From assembly GCF_014859565.1 (NCBI RefSeq), contig NZ_JACUUA010000007.1:1-48795 (forward strand): 48,795 nucleotides of DNA. The letters run 5' to 3'. The DNA comes from Marinospirillum sp. (GTDB lineage Bacteria > Pseudomonadota > Gammaproteobacteria > Pseudomonadales > Halomonadaceae). Below, piece after piece: positions 17,762 through 26,286 of the stretch. The position numbers were made by a program, and so were the translations under genes. The notes under the pieces are model-generated. The model saw only the letters and a program-made list of their open reading frames with translations. It ran no database searches and was not told where the DNA came from. Every line of letters starts with the position of its first letter. Position 1 is the first letter of the stretch.

Positions 17762-17773
17762 GGCTCAGGCAAC

Positions 17774-17807
17774 TCCAGTTAGTTTGCATATCCAGTTACT
17801 TTGCATA
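17774..17807. repeat. Two adjacent 17-bp direct repeats upstream of the PA3496-family gene
   Basis: TCCAGTTAGTTTGCATA at 17774-17790 is followed without spacer by TCCAGTTACTTTGCATA at 17791-17807, 16 of 17 bases identical. They lie 12 bp before the start codon of the minus-strand gene, so they are in its leader or promoter. A paired regulator site or a replication-slippage duplication are both possible. Confidence 0.75.
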
Positions 17808-17865
17808 CAGGAGCTATATAGGTGTTTTTTGTGATGAAAACAAGAAAATTTTATTTATGGCTGTA

Positions 17866-18279
17866 TCAGTTTTTCTCAAGAGCCTGACGCAGCTGCATCA
17901 ATTCTGTGACATCCTTTTGCACACCAATAAAATACGTCAGCTGATCCGCGTCATCAAAAACCGGTGTAATGGATAGTTCATTCCAGAACATGGAGCCATC
18001 TTTACGATAATTACGCACAATTTCCCGGCAAGGTTGATTGTTTTTAATGGCGTTGCGAATTTTATCCAATGTGGACTGGTCACGATCATCACCCTGTAAA
18101 AAACGGCAATCCTGATAAAGAATTTCATCTGCAGCGTAACCAGTGAGGCGCTCAAAGCCCTTGTTGACATAAATCAGGATGTTTTCGTCACCTTCCTGTT
18201 CGGCAATAACAATACCGTCCTGGGATTCGTTCACAACCCGCTCCAGTAGTTCGGGGTTAATAATGGGTTTGGGGTTCAT
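17866..18279 (-). CDS. Short LOV (blue-light photoreceptor) PAS protein
   Basis: A 137-residue protein consisting almost only of a LOV domain, with a short C-terminal helix (TELMQLRQALEKN). The photoactive cysteine is C58 in YQDCRFLQGDDRDQ, the form of the LOV motif seen in Pseudomonas putida short LOV proteins. The flavin-contacting asparagines (in RNYRKDGSMFWNELS, residues 90 and 100) and the signalling glutamine Q121 in YFIGVQKDV are kept. It should bind FMN and form a light-induced cysteinyl adduct, and dimerise through its terminal helices. No effector domain is attached, so output is by protein-protein contact, partner unknown. NsrR lies 136 bp upstream on the same strand. Confidence 0.9.
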   Translation of the reverse strand: MNPKPIINPELLERVVNESQDGIVIAEQEGDENILIYVNKGFERLTGYAADEILYQDCRFLQGDDRDQSTLDKIRNAIKNNQPCREIVRNYRKDGSMFWNELSITPVFDDADQLTYFIGVQKDVTELMQLRQALEKN

Positions 18280-18367
18280 GGTGATCTTCTTTTGTTGTCT
18301 GCTGTTGGTGCAACTATGCAGGCTGGTGGCATAAATATCAATTGTGCGGGGGGCGGGGATGTTAAAT

Positions 18368-18396
18368 AGCAGAAGCCAGATTAACTGGCTTCTGCT
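18368..18396 (-). terminator. Perfect 12-bp hairpin after nsrR
   Basis: AGCAGAAGCCAG (18368-18379) and CTGGCTTCTGCT (18385-18396) form a perfect 12-bp stem with a 5-nt loop, 19 bp beyond the nsrR stop on the minus strand. The following minus-strand bases are only moderately T-rich (ATTTAAC), so termination may be partial. Confidence 0.6.
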
Positions 18397-18414
18397 GGAG
18401 TGATTATGGCCGAA

Positions 18415-18882
18415 TCAGGAAACGGCCATAACCTGCAAGGGTAACTCTTCATCTTCGGATATGCCTAGTAGGGAGCGCATGTCGGCAGGGTTGCTGAGTA
18501 GATTTTGCAGGGTGTACTGATCCAGCACTGCCAGAAAAGCCTCTTGTGCTTTCTGTATCATCGGCTTGAGCTCACAAGCGCCGGTGATTGGACAGGTGAG
18601 TTTTTTACAGTCCACCACTTCAAGGGTGGTTTCAAAATCTCGTACCAGATAACCGAGGTTAACACTGCCTGGCTCGCGCTCTAAGCGCAGGCCACCGTAC
18701 TTGCCCCGTACCGTCTGGACATAGTCCATCTGACCCAGCTTGTGGACAATTTTCATCAGGTGGTTGCGTGAAATATCAAAGTGATAAGCAATATCACTGA
18801 TAGTCACCAGGCGGTCATCCTGCTGGATGCCGAGAAACATCATGACACGAATAGCATAATCAGTCTGACGGGTTAGCTGCAT
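18415..18882 (-). CDS. nsrR: Rrf2-family nitric-oxide-sensing repressor NsrR
   Basis: A 155-residue Rrf2-family regulator. The winged HTH occupies the first ~75 residues (VTISDIAYHFDISRNHLMKIVHKL...VRGKYGGLRL). The iron-sulfur ligands follow the NsrR spacing: C92, C97 and C103 in DCKKLTCPITGACELK. NsrR uses this cluster to sense NO and releases promoters of hmp, nitrite and NO-reductase genes. None of these targets is adjacent, so it acts at a distance. IscR, the nearest alternative, has a longer protein and different cysteine spacing. Confidence 0.88.
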   Translation of the reverse strand: MQLTRQTDYAIRVMMFLGIQQDDRLVTISDIAYHFDISRNHLMKIVHKLGQMDYVQTVRGKYGGLRLEREPGSVNLGYLVRDFETTLEVVDCKKLTCPITGACELKPMIQKAQEAFLAVLDQYTLQNLLSNPADMRSLLGISEDEELPLQVMAVS

Positions 18883-19093
18883 GGTTTTTTCCTTCGTGGA
18901 TAACAGACCCAGAACCCGGGTTCCTTTTAAGGTTACAGATCAAAAGACCTACTTGAAAACTCAGATCATCATAGCAGGCTTGCTAATTTGCGCTGTGAGT
19001 AAATACAGCTAAATAGTTCCTGCTCTTAACTGGATGTAAAATTTGAGAGAGCACATATTTCCAATGTTTACCCAGAATTGCTTTTTACTGTCT

Positions 19094-19315
19094 TCAGTCG
19101 CTGTATTCCGACGCACGCAGTGATCGAGTCAGCTCGTCCAGCTGATTGGCGAGCTGCTCACGGGTTTCATTCACGGTAGTTGCCATGGCGACTTCAATCA
19201 GCACTTCCAGTTCAGCAAAGTGTTTTGCGCCGATGTGATCACGGCCACTCTGACTGAGCTTTTCACTAAAAGCCGCAACAACTCGCTGGGCATGTTTCAG
19301 GTGTTCCCGACTCAT
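19094..19315 (-). CDS. Conserved small protein of unknown function
   Basis: A 73-residue, predicted all-helical, soluble protein (MSREHLKHAQRVVAAFSEKL at its start). It begins 17 bp after the PPK2 stop on the same strand, has GAGGTGC upstream of the ATG, and is probably co-transcribed with ppk2. No known motif or catalytic residue is evident. Similar short helical proteins occur in other pseudomonads and marine gammaproteobacteria, by my recollection only. A role connected to PPK2 is inference from position. Confidence 0.6.
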   Translation of the reverse strand: MSREHLKHAQRVVAAFSEKLSQSGRDHIGAKHFAELEVLIEVAMATTVNETREQLANQLDELTRSLRASEYSD

Positions 19316-19332
19316 TTTTGAGCACCTCGGTA

Positions 19333-20253
19333 TCAGATATTTGGGTTAGAAAGCACTTCGGAAGCACTGGCAACCAGCAGTGGGTCAGGCTCACCAACTA
19401 CGGCATCATCACGATTGGCATAAGGGATGCTGGCAAGTAATTTACGCATTCCGGCCAGGCGTGCACGCTTTTTATCATCCGACTTGATCACTGTCCAAGG
19501 TGATTGCCCCTTGTGGGTATGCAGGAACATGGCCTCTTTGGCACGACTGTAATCATCCCATTTATCCAGGGATGCAAGATCCACAGGGGAGAGTTTCCAC
19601 TGTTTGAGTGGGTCTTCCCGACGTGCCATAAAACGGCGGAACTGCTCTTTGCGTGATACGGAAAACCAAAACTTGAACAAACGAATACCGCTGTCTGCCA
19701 GCATTTGTTCAAACACCGGGGTTTGGTGCAAAAATTGTACATACTCTTCCTGGCTGCAGAACCCCATGACTCGCTCAACACCGGCACGGTTGTACCAAGA
19801 GCGGTCAAATAGCACAATTTCACCAGCTGCCGGCAGGTGCTGAATATAACGTTGGAAATACCACTGGCTGCGTTCACGCTCTGTGGGTTTTTCCAGTGCT
19901 ACCACGTGTGCACCACGTGGATTCAGGTGCTCCATCATGCGTTTGATGGTGCCACCTTTACCGGCGGCATCACGACCTTCAAACAGGATCACCACCCGCT
20001 CGCCTTCATCTTTGATCCAGCGCTGCATTTTTAATAATTCAATTTGCAACAGGCGTTTTTCCGCCTCGTATTCACGGGTGGTGATTTTTTTCTTGTAGGG
20101 GTAGTTAGTGGCATCAAAAGCCGCTTCAGCAGACTTGCTGAGCTTGTCGGCAGCAGTGGGCTGCGGGATAGGTAACGATTGTTCCGGGCTGGGCGCTGTT
20201 GATTCAGCAGCAAGATCCGGAGCGGTGTTTTCCGGGGTGGCGAATTCTGTCAT
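19333..20253 (-). CDS. ppk2: Polyphosphate kinase 2
   Basis: A 306-residue one-domain PPK2, transferring phosphate between polyphosphate and nucleotides (usually NDP to NTP in this class). A low-complexity Thr/Pro/Ala N-terminus (residues 1-45) precedes the P-loop kinase domain: Walker A GRDAAGKGG at 93-101, the lid-region RSQWYFQRYIQHLP, and FDRSWYNRAGVERVMGF. AGGAGG lies 6-7 nt before the ATG. tesA ends 36 bp upstream and a small unknown gene follows. Substrate preference (ADP or GDP) cannot be read from sequence. Confidence 0.92.
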   Translation of the reverse strand: MTEFATPENTAPDLAAESTAPSPEQSLPIPQPTAADKLSKSAEAAFDATNYPYKKKITTREYEAEKRLLQIELLKMQRWIKDEGERVVILFEGRDAAGKGGTIKRMMEHLNPRGAHVVALEKPTERERSQWYFQRYIQHLPAAGEIVLFDRSWYNRAGVERVMGFCSQEEYVQFLHQTPVFEQMLADSGIRLFKFWFSVSRKEQFRRFMARREDPLKQWKLSPVDLASLDKWDDYSRAKEAMFLHTHKGQSPWTVIKSDDKKRARLAGMRKLLASIPYANRDDAVVGEPDPLLVASASEVLSNPNI

Positions 20254-20289
20254 TCTAGACCTCCTGTTGTCATGCCAGAAAAGTACACC

Positions 20290-20937
20290 TTAATTCAACA
20301 GGGGTTTTAACTCAACCCAGACTGTTTCAAGGATTCTTGACTGGGCTTCCGCTGTAGGATGCAGTCCATCCTGTTGCATTAGTGCAGGGTTATCAGCTAC
20401 CCCTTCAAGTAGAAATGGCACCAGGGGTAACTGATGTTGTTTTGCCAGCTGTGGGTAGATTTGTTCAAATTGTTGCAGGTAACGCGGCCCATAATTAGGT
20501 GGCAGCAGGATGCCCAGTAGCAGAACTTCTGCCCCGGCTTGCTGGCTCAGCTGTATCATCTGATTCAGGTTGACGGTGATGCGCTGGGGTGGTTGTCCGC
20601 GCAAGCCATCATTGGCTCCCAGCTCCAGTAGAACAATCTGCGGCTGGTGTTGTCTCAGCAGTTCAGGTAGACGCGTGAGTCCACCTCCGGTTGTTTCACC
20701 GCTGACTGAGGCATTCACCACCCGCCAGGCGTAACCCTGTTGTTGCAAGCGCTGTTCCAGCAGGCTGACCCAGCCACGGTCTGCAGGCAAGTTATAAGCA
20801 GCACTAAGGCTGTCACCCATTACCATCAGCAGCGGTTGCTGGCTGGCCAGAGTTGCAGAAATCGGTAACACCAGCAGCAAACAGAAAATAACTTTTTTGA
20901 GTGACAGCAGTTTTTTATTCATCCACGGACAACACAT
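20290..20937 (-). CDS. tesA: Periplasmic SGNH esterase/lysophospholipase TesA
   Basis: A 215-residue SGNH hydrolase. A signal peptide (KKVIFCLLLVLPISATLAS) precedes block I GDSLSAAYN with the nucleophile Ser, block III GANDGLRG and block V DGLHPTAEA with the catalytic Asp and His. It hydrolyses acyl-CoA thioesters, lysophospholipids and esters in the periplasm. The start at 20937 is supported by AAGGAG 9 nt upstream; an internal ATG at 20922 lacks a clear site. It is divergent from ybbA as in Escherichia coli, but the two proposed start codons share bases (see findings). Confidence 0.92.
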   Translation of the reverse strand: MCCPWMNKKLLSLKKVIFCLLLVLPISATLASQQPLLMVMGDSLSAAYNLPADRGWVSLLEQRLQQQGYAWRVVNASVSGETTGGGLTRLPELLRQHQPQIVLLELGANDGLRGQPPQRITVNLNQMIQLSQQAGAEVLLLGILLPPNYGPRYLQQFEQIYPQLAKQHQLPLVPFLLEGVADNPALMQQDGLHPTAEAQSRILETVWVELKPLLN

Positions 20938-21676
20938 GACACCAGACTCCTTGACAGACTTTTCAAAGAACACCCTAACCCCAACCCAGACACTGTTACA
21001 GGCGAAAGGTTTGGGTTACAGCGTTTCTCAGCAGGATCAACCCCTGGTTATTCTGCGCAATCTTGATCTGAACATCCAGCGGGGTGAACGAGTCGCCATT
21101 CTTGGGCCATCCGGTTCCGGCAAATCCACGCTGCTGGCGCTGCTGGCAGGTCTGGATACCCCCACCGAGGGCGAACTGCTGTGGGATGGCAAAGCCTTCA
21201 GCAGCCTGGGTGAAGATCAGCGGGCGGCAGTGCGCGCAAAAGAAGTGGGTTTTATTTTTCAGTCTTTTCAGTTATTGCCGGAACTGACTGCGCTGGAAAA
21301 CGTGATGTTGCCACTGGAGTTGCGTAATGAGACTGATGCTGAGCAGCAGGCACGGGTGTGGCTGGATCGTGTGGGGTTAAGTCAGCGCGCCGGGCACAGA
21401 CCAACACAGATGTCCGGGGGTGAACAACAACGGGTTGCCATAGCACGAGCTTTTGCCAGTCGCCCTTCGGTATTGTTTGCTGACGAACCCACCGGCAATC
21501 TGGATGAGGGTAATGGTCGCAAGGTGGCCGATCTGTTGTTTGACCTGAATGAACATGCCGGGCAGGCCATGACGCTGGTACTGGTGACTCATGATCGTCA
21601 ACTGGCGGCACGTTGCCAGCGTATTCTACAGCTGGAATCCGGTCAGTTGGTGATGCCGGAGGCGGCTGATGAATGA
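20936..21676 (+). CDS. ybbA: ABC transporter ATP-binding protein YbbA
   Basis: About 246 residues, an ATPase of the LolD/MacB class: Walker [11 protein letters not shown]-loop [12 protein letters not shown], signature [14 protein letters not shown], Walker [13 protein letters not shown] and H-loop VTHDRQ. It powers the YbbP permease encoded next; YbbA overlaps ybbP by 8 bp. By position beside tesA it corresponds to YbbA of Escherichia coli, a transporter of unknown substrate. The start is uncertain. ATG 20936 overlaps the divergent tesA start codon and has no evident ribosome-binding site, and the conserved domain begins only around residue 20, so a downstream TTG start is possible. Confidence 0.9.
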   Translation: MTPDSLTDFSKNTLTPTQTLLQAKGLGYSVSQQDQPLVILRNLDLNIQRGERVAILGPSGSGKSTLLALLAGLDTPTEGELLWDGKAFSSLGEDQRAAVRAKEVGFIFQSFQLLPELTALENVMLPLELRNETDAEQQARVWLDRVGLSQRAGHRPTQMSGGEQQRVAIARAFASRPSVLFADEPTGNLDEGNGRKVADLLFDLNEHAGQAMTLVLVTHDRQLAARCQRILQLESGQLVMPEAADE

Positions 21677-24167
21677 TCTGCGACTGGCAGCACGTCTGGC
21701 CTGGCGTGGTGTAAGAGCTGGTGAATATCGAGTTTTGCTGGCGGCGCTGATGTTGGCAGTGGCCTGTGCCACCCTGCTGGGGGTGGTGGGTGAACGCATG
21801 CAGGGAGCACTGGATCACGAGGCTGCGCGGATTTCCGGTGGTGATCTGGTAATTTCCGGACGTGAAGCCGCTGAACCCGAGTTAAAAGCATTATTAACAC
21901 AGCAGGGTTTAAAAACATCCGAGCGGGTGGAGCTGACCAGTATGGCCAGTTATGGTGATGCTTTTGTACTGGTTAGCCTGAGTGCTGTGGATGATTTTTA
22001 TCCATTATTGGGTGAAGTACGCCTGCAGTTACCTGATGGACAGGAATTAAACCAGAATCAGCCTCCACCCAGTGGTGAAGTCTGGCTGGAGCCGGGACTG
22101 GCACAGCGACTGAATGTGGTGCCGGGAGATCGGGTCGAAATGGGTGATCGTGAATTGTTGTTCAGTGCCATCCTGCTGGAAAAACCGGATCAGAGTGGTG
22201 GTTTTGCCAGTTTTTCACCGGCAGCACTGGTGCATCTGGATAGCCTGGAAGGCAGTGCTTTGCTGGGTTCTTTAAGTCGCGCACGCTGGCGTCTGGGTAT
22301 CACCGGATCGCGTGCTCTGTTGAACCCCCTGCGTGAGCAGTTACCCGAATTATTAGCCCCACATCAGCGTTTACGTGATATGGAAGAAAGCCAACCGGGT
22401 ATCGCCAGAGCCATGCATGAAGGGCGGCGTTATCTGGGGCTGGCTGGTTTGATTGCAGTGCTGCTGGCAGCACTGGCAGTTGCTCTGGCATCCCAGCGGC
22501 AAGCCAGACGCCAGGCAAAAGAAGTCGCTTTGTTACGTTGTCTGGGGCAGTCACGAGTGCGAGTGCAACGGCTTTTTCTGCTGCAGTTATTCTGGCTGGG
22601 GTTAGTGGGTGGCCTGATAGGAGGGGCAGTGGGTTATCTAGCACATCTGGGGCTGGTGCAATTACTGGCTCCGGTATTACCACTCACCTTGCCACCACCA
22701 TCACTCGTGCCGCTACTGGTAGCGGTATTACTGGCCTTGTGGTTGTTGCTGGGTTTTTCGCTGGCACCACTGCTGAGTCTGGCACAGGTTAGCCCGCTGG
22801 CGGTGTTGCAATCCCGCCCCTGGCAACTGACCTCTTCGGCTTGGCTGAGTTATGGGCTGGCAGCACTAGCCACTCTGGGTCTGGGTTTTTGGATCTCGGG
22901 GGATTTACTGCTGACGCTCTGGACACTGCTGGGGTTATTGTTATTGGGTGGGTTGGTGGCTGGAATCGGCTGGTTATTGCTGCGCCTGTTGATGTCCCGC
23001 TTGCAGCTGTTTCCCTGGCGCTGGCGTCAGGGTTTAAGACGTTTGGGTCGTAATTCTGGTGAAACCCTGTTGCAACTGAGCACCTTTACCCTAGCTTTTG
23101 CTGCGGTGTTACTGGTGGCGCGGGGTGGTGATCAACTGGTGGGTGACTGGCAAAACCAGCTGCCGGAACAACGCCCCAACCAGTTTGCTGTGGATATTCA
23201 GCCGTATGAGCGGGATGCTTTTGTCACCCTGCTGGATGAATCCGGGCTGGTGCACAGTCAGGTTTATCCCATCCTGCGTGGGCGCTTGTTGCAGATTAAT
23301 GGTGAAGAGGCTGAAAGTCGGGTGCCGCAGGCCTCCCGTAATGACAACACGCTGCGACGTGAGTTAAATCTGACCTGGAGTGACACTCTGCCGGAAGGCA
23401 ACCAGCTGATTGCCGGTCACTGGTGGGATGCTGCGCCAGAGCTGGCAGAAGGTGTACTGCCCATTTCGGTGGAGTCGGGTATGGCTCAGCGACTGGGTCT
23501 GGAGCTGAATGATCAGCTCACCTTTAATTTGGCTGGCAGCTCGATCATCACCCAGATCACCAGTCTTCGTGAGGTGCGCTGGGAAAGTTTTAACCCCAAC
23601 TTTTATGTTATTTTTCCACCTCAGGTACTGGAGTCTCAGCCGCATACCTTTCTGGCCAGTTTTACCATGCCGGAAGCGGAAGGTGAATTTATGCGCCGCC
23701 TGACACGTGAATTCCCCGGCGTGGCCTTTCTGGATGTACGTGCCATTCTGGCTCAGGCAGAAGGTATCCTGCGGCAGTTAAGCCTAGGGGTACAATACCT
23801 GCTAGGGTTTGTACTGCTGGCCGGTTTACTGGTGACTTGGGCGCTGATGATGGCGAGCTTGGATGCCCGCCAGCGGGAGCAGGCACTATTAAAAGTGCTG
23901 GGTGCCAGCCGCAATCTGCTGGCGAGTCGGCAATTGGCTGAGTTTCTGTTGCTGGGCGGTTTGTCTGGTGTGCTGGCCGCGTTACTAGGCGAGGGCTTAT
24001 ACAGCCTAATGGCCGGGCAGGTGTTTAATCTGCCCTGGTCATCTGCACCGCTGTTCTGGGTGTTGCCGCCACTGCTGGGAGCCGTGCTGTTGGCGGCCTT
24101 TGCACATCTGGCGCTGAGATCATCATTACAAGCTGCTCCGCATCAGTTGTTAAAACAACTCAGCTGA
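21669..24167 (+). CDS. ybbP: ABC transporter permease YbbP (FtsX-like)
   Basis: An 832-residue inner-membrane permease with the YbbP layout. An N-terminal TM helix (about 20-40) is followed by a large periplasmic region, then three or four TM segments around 250-380 (LAGLIAVLLAALAVALASQ) with the FtsX-like loop QAKEVALLRCLGQSRVRV. Additional TMs lie at 400-450 and 475-490, a second periplasmic region follows, and a C-terminal FtsX-like domain has KVLGASRNLLASRQ. With YbbA it forms a type VII (MacB-like) mechanotransmitter. Substrate is unknown; the tesA link suggests lipid or ester-linked cargo, which is inference. Confidence 0.9.
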   Translation: MNDLRLAARLAWRGVRAGEYRVLLAALMLAVACATLLGVVGERMQGALDHEAARISGGDLVISGREAAEPELKALLTQQGLKTSERVELTSMASYGDAFVLVSLSAVDDFYPLLGEVRLQLPDGQELNQNQPPPSGEVWLEPGLAQRLNVVPGDRVEMGDRELLFSAILLEKPDQSGGFASFSPAALVHLDSLEGSALLGSLSRARWRLGITGSRALLNPLREQLPELLAPHQRLRDMEESQPGIARAMHEGRRYLGLAGLIAVLLAALAVALASQRQARRQAKEVALLRCLGQSRVRVQRLFLLQLFWLGLVGGLIGGAVGYLAHLGLVQLLAPVLPLTLPPPSLVPLLVAVLLALWLLLGFSLAPLLSLAQVSPLAVLQSRPWQLTSSAWLSYGLAALATLGLGFWISGDLLLTLWTLLGLLLLGGLVAGIGWLLLRLLMSRLQLFPWRWRQGLRRLGRNSGETLLQLSTFTLAFAAVLLVARGGDQLVGDWQNQLPEQRPNQFAVDIQPYERDAFVTLLDESGLVHSQVYPILRGRLLQINGEEAESRVPQASRNDNTLRRELNLTWSDTLPEGNQLIAGHWWDAAPELAEGVLPISVESGMAQRLGLELNDQLTFNLAGSSIITQITSLREVRWESFNPNFYVIFPPQVLESQPHTFLASFTMPEAEGEFMRRLTREFPGVAFLDVRAILAQAEGILRQLSLGVQYLLGFVLLAGLLVTWALMMASLDARQREQALLKVLGASRNLLASRQLAEFLLLGGLSGVLAALLGEGLYSLMAGQVFNLPWSSAPLFWVLPPLLGAVLLAAFAHLALRSSLQAAPHQLLKQLS

Positions 24168-24277
24168 AATGGTGGAGAGTATTGCTGCGACTCAGAGCCT
24201 CAGGGACTTGCGGTTCACTAGAAGGCATAGCATGATGTTCTAAATATCAATGAGCTACTTTCTAAATAGGTGAACCC

Positions 24278-25606
24278 GTGTCTGTGGCCTTTCGTACTCC
24301 ATTGCCGCGTCAACTGCATCCAGCACGTGAATCCCTTTACCACGAGCTGCACGCCCGACCTTTCCCGGTAATTGGCAGTCCAGTGCGTATTTCACACCTG
24401 GCACTGTTGCTGGATGAAAGTGACAGAGAAATGGATTTTCAGCACCTATGTGCACTTTGTACACGTTATGGAGTGAACCCACCTGCAGCGCATGACAACA
24501 GCTTTTATCAGCGGCTGGGTGATCTGGATGTGCGCTGGGAGCGACATCTGGAATTTGTGACCTACACTTTTATTCGTCCCGGACGTAATGAGTCACCTTT
24601 TTCCCAGACGGCACTATCGTTGTTGCCGCAGGATTGGCTGGAAGCTGTCCCCGGCCAGTTGGTGGCTGCCCAGCATCTGGAGGTACGCTCACCCGATGAT
24701 GAGCTGCTGGATCGGGAAAAACTAGCAGCATGTTTTGAAGGTCAGCGACTGGTCAGCGGTCGTTTGATGGAGGGGGCTGCAACCCTGTGGAGCGCCTTTC
24801 GATTACATGGTGATGGTTGTGGTCGGATTCTGTTGCACAATCATGGATTAAACGACAACCAAACCGGCCGCCTGATCCTGCGAGTGCTGGAGCTGGAAAC
24901 CTATCGTTTGATGGCACTGCTGGGTGCTCGCCCGGCTCGGGATCTAGCACCGCTATTACGTCAGCTGGATCAGCAACTGGCGGAAATCATCGCCGAGTTG
25001 TCCAGCACAGAAGGGTTGGAAGAAGAGCGTAAGCTGCTGCAACAACTGACCCGTATGGCAGCACAGATCGAACGGCATCGAGCCGATACCATCTCACGCT
25101 TTTCTGCCACCCAGGCTTATTATCAACTGGTGATGAAACGTCTGGAGGAGTTAAAAGAACGTCAGAGTGGCCCAAATTTTACTCTGAGTGCTTTTTTCAG
25201 TCGTCGTTTAACCCCGGCAGCCAGCACCTGTGATTCAGTCAGTCAGCGTCTGGAGGATCTGGCGCGGCGGATTGAACGTGCCGGTGACCTGATTCGTACC
25301 CGTGTGGATTTAAAGCTGGAAGAGCAGAACCGTCGTTTGCTGGCCTCCATGAACCGTCGCTCCAGATTGCAGTTACGCATGCAAGAAACCGTGGAAGGCC
25401 TGTCCATTGCGGCAATTAGTTATTACGGTATCAGTCTGTTGCGTTATCTGTTTGGTGCGCTGGAACCCTTAGGTGTGCCGTTGAACAAGGATATTGCCAC
25501 TGCTGTTGCTGTGCCCCTGGTGGTGGGAACCGTTTGGTGGGTGACCCACAGGATTAAAAAGTTTATTGTTGAGGCCAGTGATCCCGAACGGGAAAACCCC
25601 CGCTGA
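24278..25606 (+). CDS. DUF3422 family membrane protein
   Basis: A 442-residue protein of the DUF3422 family, recognised by the opening HPARESLYHELHARPFP and RISHLALL. The middle (about residues 215-370) is long, charged and helical, predicted coiled coil. Two hydrophobic helices near the C-terminus (SIAAISYYGISLLRYLFG and TAVAVPLVVGTVWWVTH) anchor it in the membrane. The start is GTG 24278 with AGGTG about 7 nt upstream. BolA follows 18 bp later, so they may be co-transcribed. Function is unknown. Confidence 0.8.
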   Translation: MSVAFRTPLPRQLHPARESLYHELHARPFPVIGSPVRISHLALLLDESDREMDFQHLCALCTRYGVNPPAAHDNSFYQRLGDLDVRWERHLEFVTYTFIRPGRNESPFSQTALSLLPQDWLEAVPGQLVAAQHLEVRSPDDELLDREKLAACFEGQRLVSGRLMEGAATLWSAFRLHGDGCGRILLHNHGLNDNQTGRLILRVLELETYRLMALLGARPARDLAPLLRQLDQQLAEIIAELSSTEGLEEERKLLQQLTRMAAQIERHRADTISRFSATQAYYQLVMKRLEELKERQSGPNFTLSAFFSRRLTPAASTCDSVSQRLEDLARRIERAGDLIRTRVDLKLEEQNRRLLASMNRRSRLQLRMQETVEGLSIAAISYYGISLLRYLFGALEPLGVPLNKDIATAVAVPLVVGTVWWVTHRIKKFIVEASDPERENPR

Positions 25607-25624
25607 AGCAGGAAGGTGAGAAAC

Positions 25625-25939
25625 ATGGCTCAGATTGAAGCAGGTATCAGAGAAAAAATAACCGCTGCATTAAACCCGCTGCAGCTGGATATTGAAAATG
25701 AAAGTGATCGTCATAAAGGGCCACCCGGAAGGGAAAGCCACTTTAAGGTCACGCTGGTCAGCGAAGTGTTTGCCGGGTTGCTGCCGGTTAAACGCCACCA
25801 GAAAATTTATGCCCTGCTGGCCGATGAACTGGCCGGGCCGGTTCATGCGCTGGCGCTGCATCTGTACACCCCGGAAGAATGGCAGGCTGCAGGCCAGCAA
25901 CGTCCTGATTCACCCAACTGCCAGGGTGCCGGGCACTAA
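25625..25939 (+). CDS. bolA: BolA family protein
   Basis: A 104-residue BolA: class II KH-like fold with HKGPPGRESHFKVTLVSEVF (residues about 33-52) and the helix KRHQKIYALLADEL. The start at 25625 has AGGAAGG upstream. BolA proteins pair with monothiol glutaredoxins in iron-sulfur handling and affect cell shape and stress responses. The gene is convergent with slyX, leaving only 4 bp between stops. Confidence 0.9.
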   Translation: MAQIEAGIREKITAALNPLQLDIENESDRHKGPPGRESHFKVTLVSEVFAGLLPVKRHQKIYALLADELAGPVHALALHLYTPEEWQAAGQQRPDSPNCQGAGH

Positions 25940-25943
25940 GTTG

Positions 25944-26168
25944 TTAGTAGTGGGGAGGCCTTTCGTCGGCAGCGGAAGGCTGCTGCCCGGAATTGTCGGT
26001 ATTTTGCTGCAGTTCCTTGAAACGACTGGATAAAAGTTGCAGCTGCTGCTGCAGCAGTCGCGTGTCGCGGTTCTGTAATACCAACTGCTGATTCAGTTGT
26101 TCCAGCAGGTCATCCTGAAAGGCCAGCTGGGTTTCCAGCCTGACAAGACGTTCCTCGTATTGCTTCAT
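25944..26168 (-). CDS. slyX: SlyX family protein
   Basis: A 74-residue, Gln/Leu-rich coiled-coil protein (RLVRLETQLAFQDDLLEQLN) with the PP-Y tail (ERPPHY) diagnostic of SlyX. The start was set at 26168, ten codons inside the longest frame, matching the family N-terminus MKQYEERL. Its role is unknown; the name comes from linkage to slyD in Escherichia coli, a linkage not seen here. Confidence 0.88.
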   Translation of the reverse strand: MKQYEERLVRLETQLAFQDDLLEQLNQQLVLQNRDTRLLQQQLQLLSSRFKELQQNTDNSGQQPSAADERPPHY

Positions 26169-26286
26169 CTCGCGTAACCCCTTACCTTGTTTAAGCATTT
26201 CGTTTCAGACATGGTTATAATGATCCGCGGCAAACTTTGATGCCGTTTTTCCTTTTGTTCATAGTATCTGGATTTAGAGAAATTTT

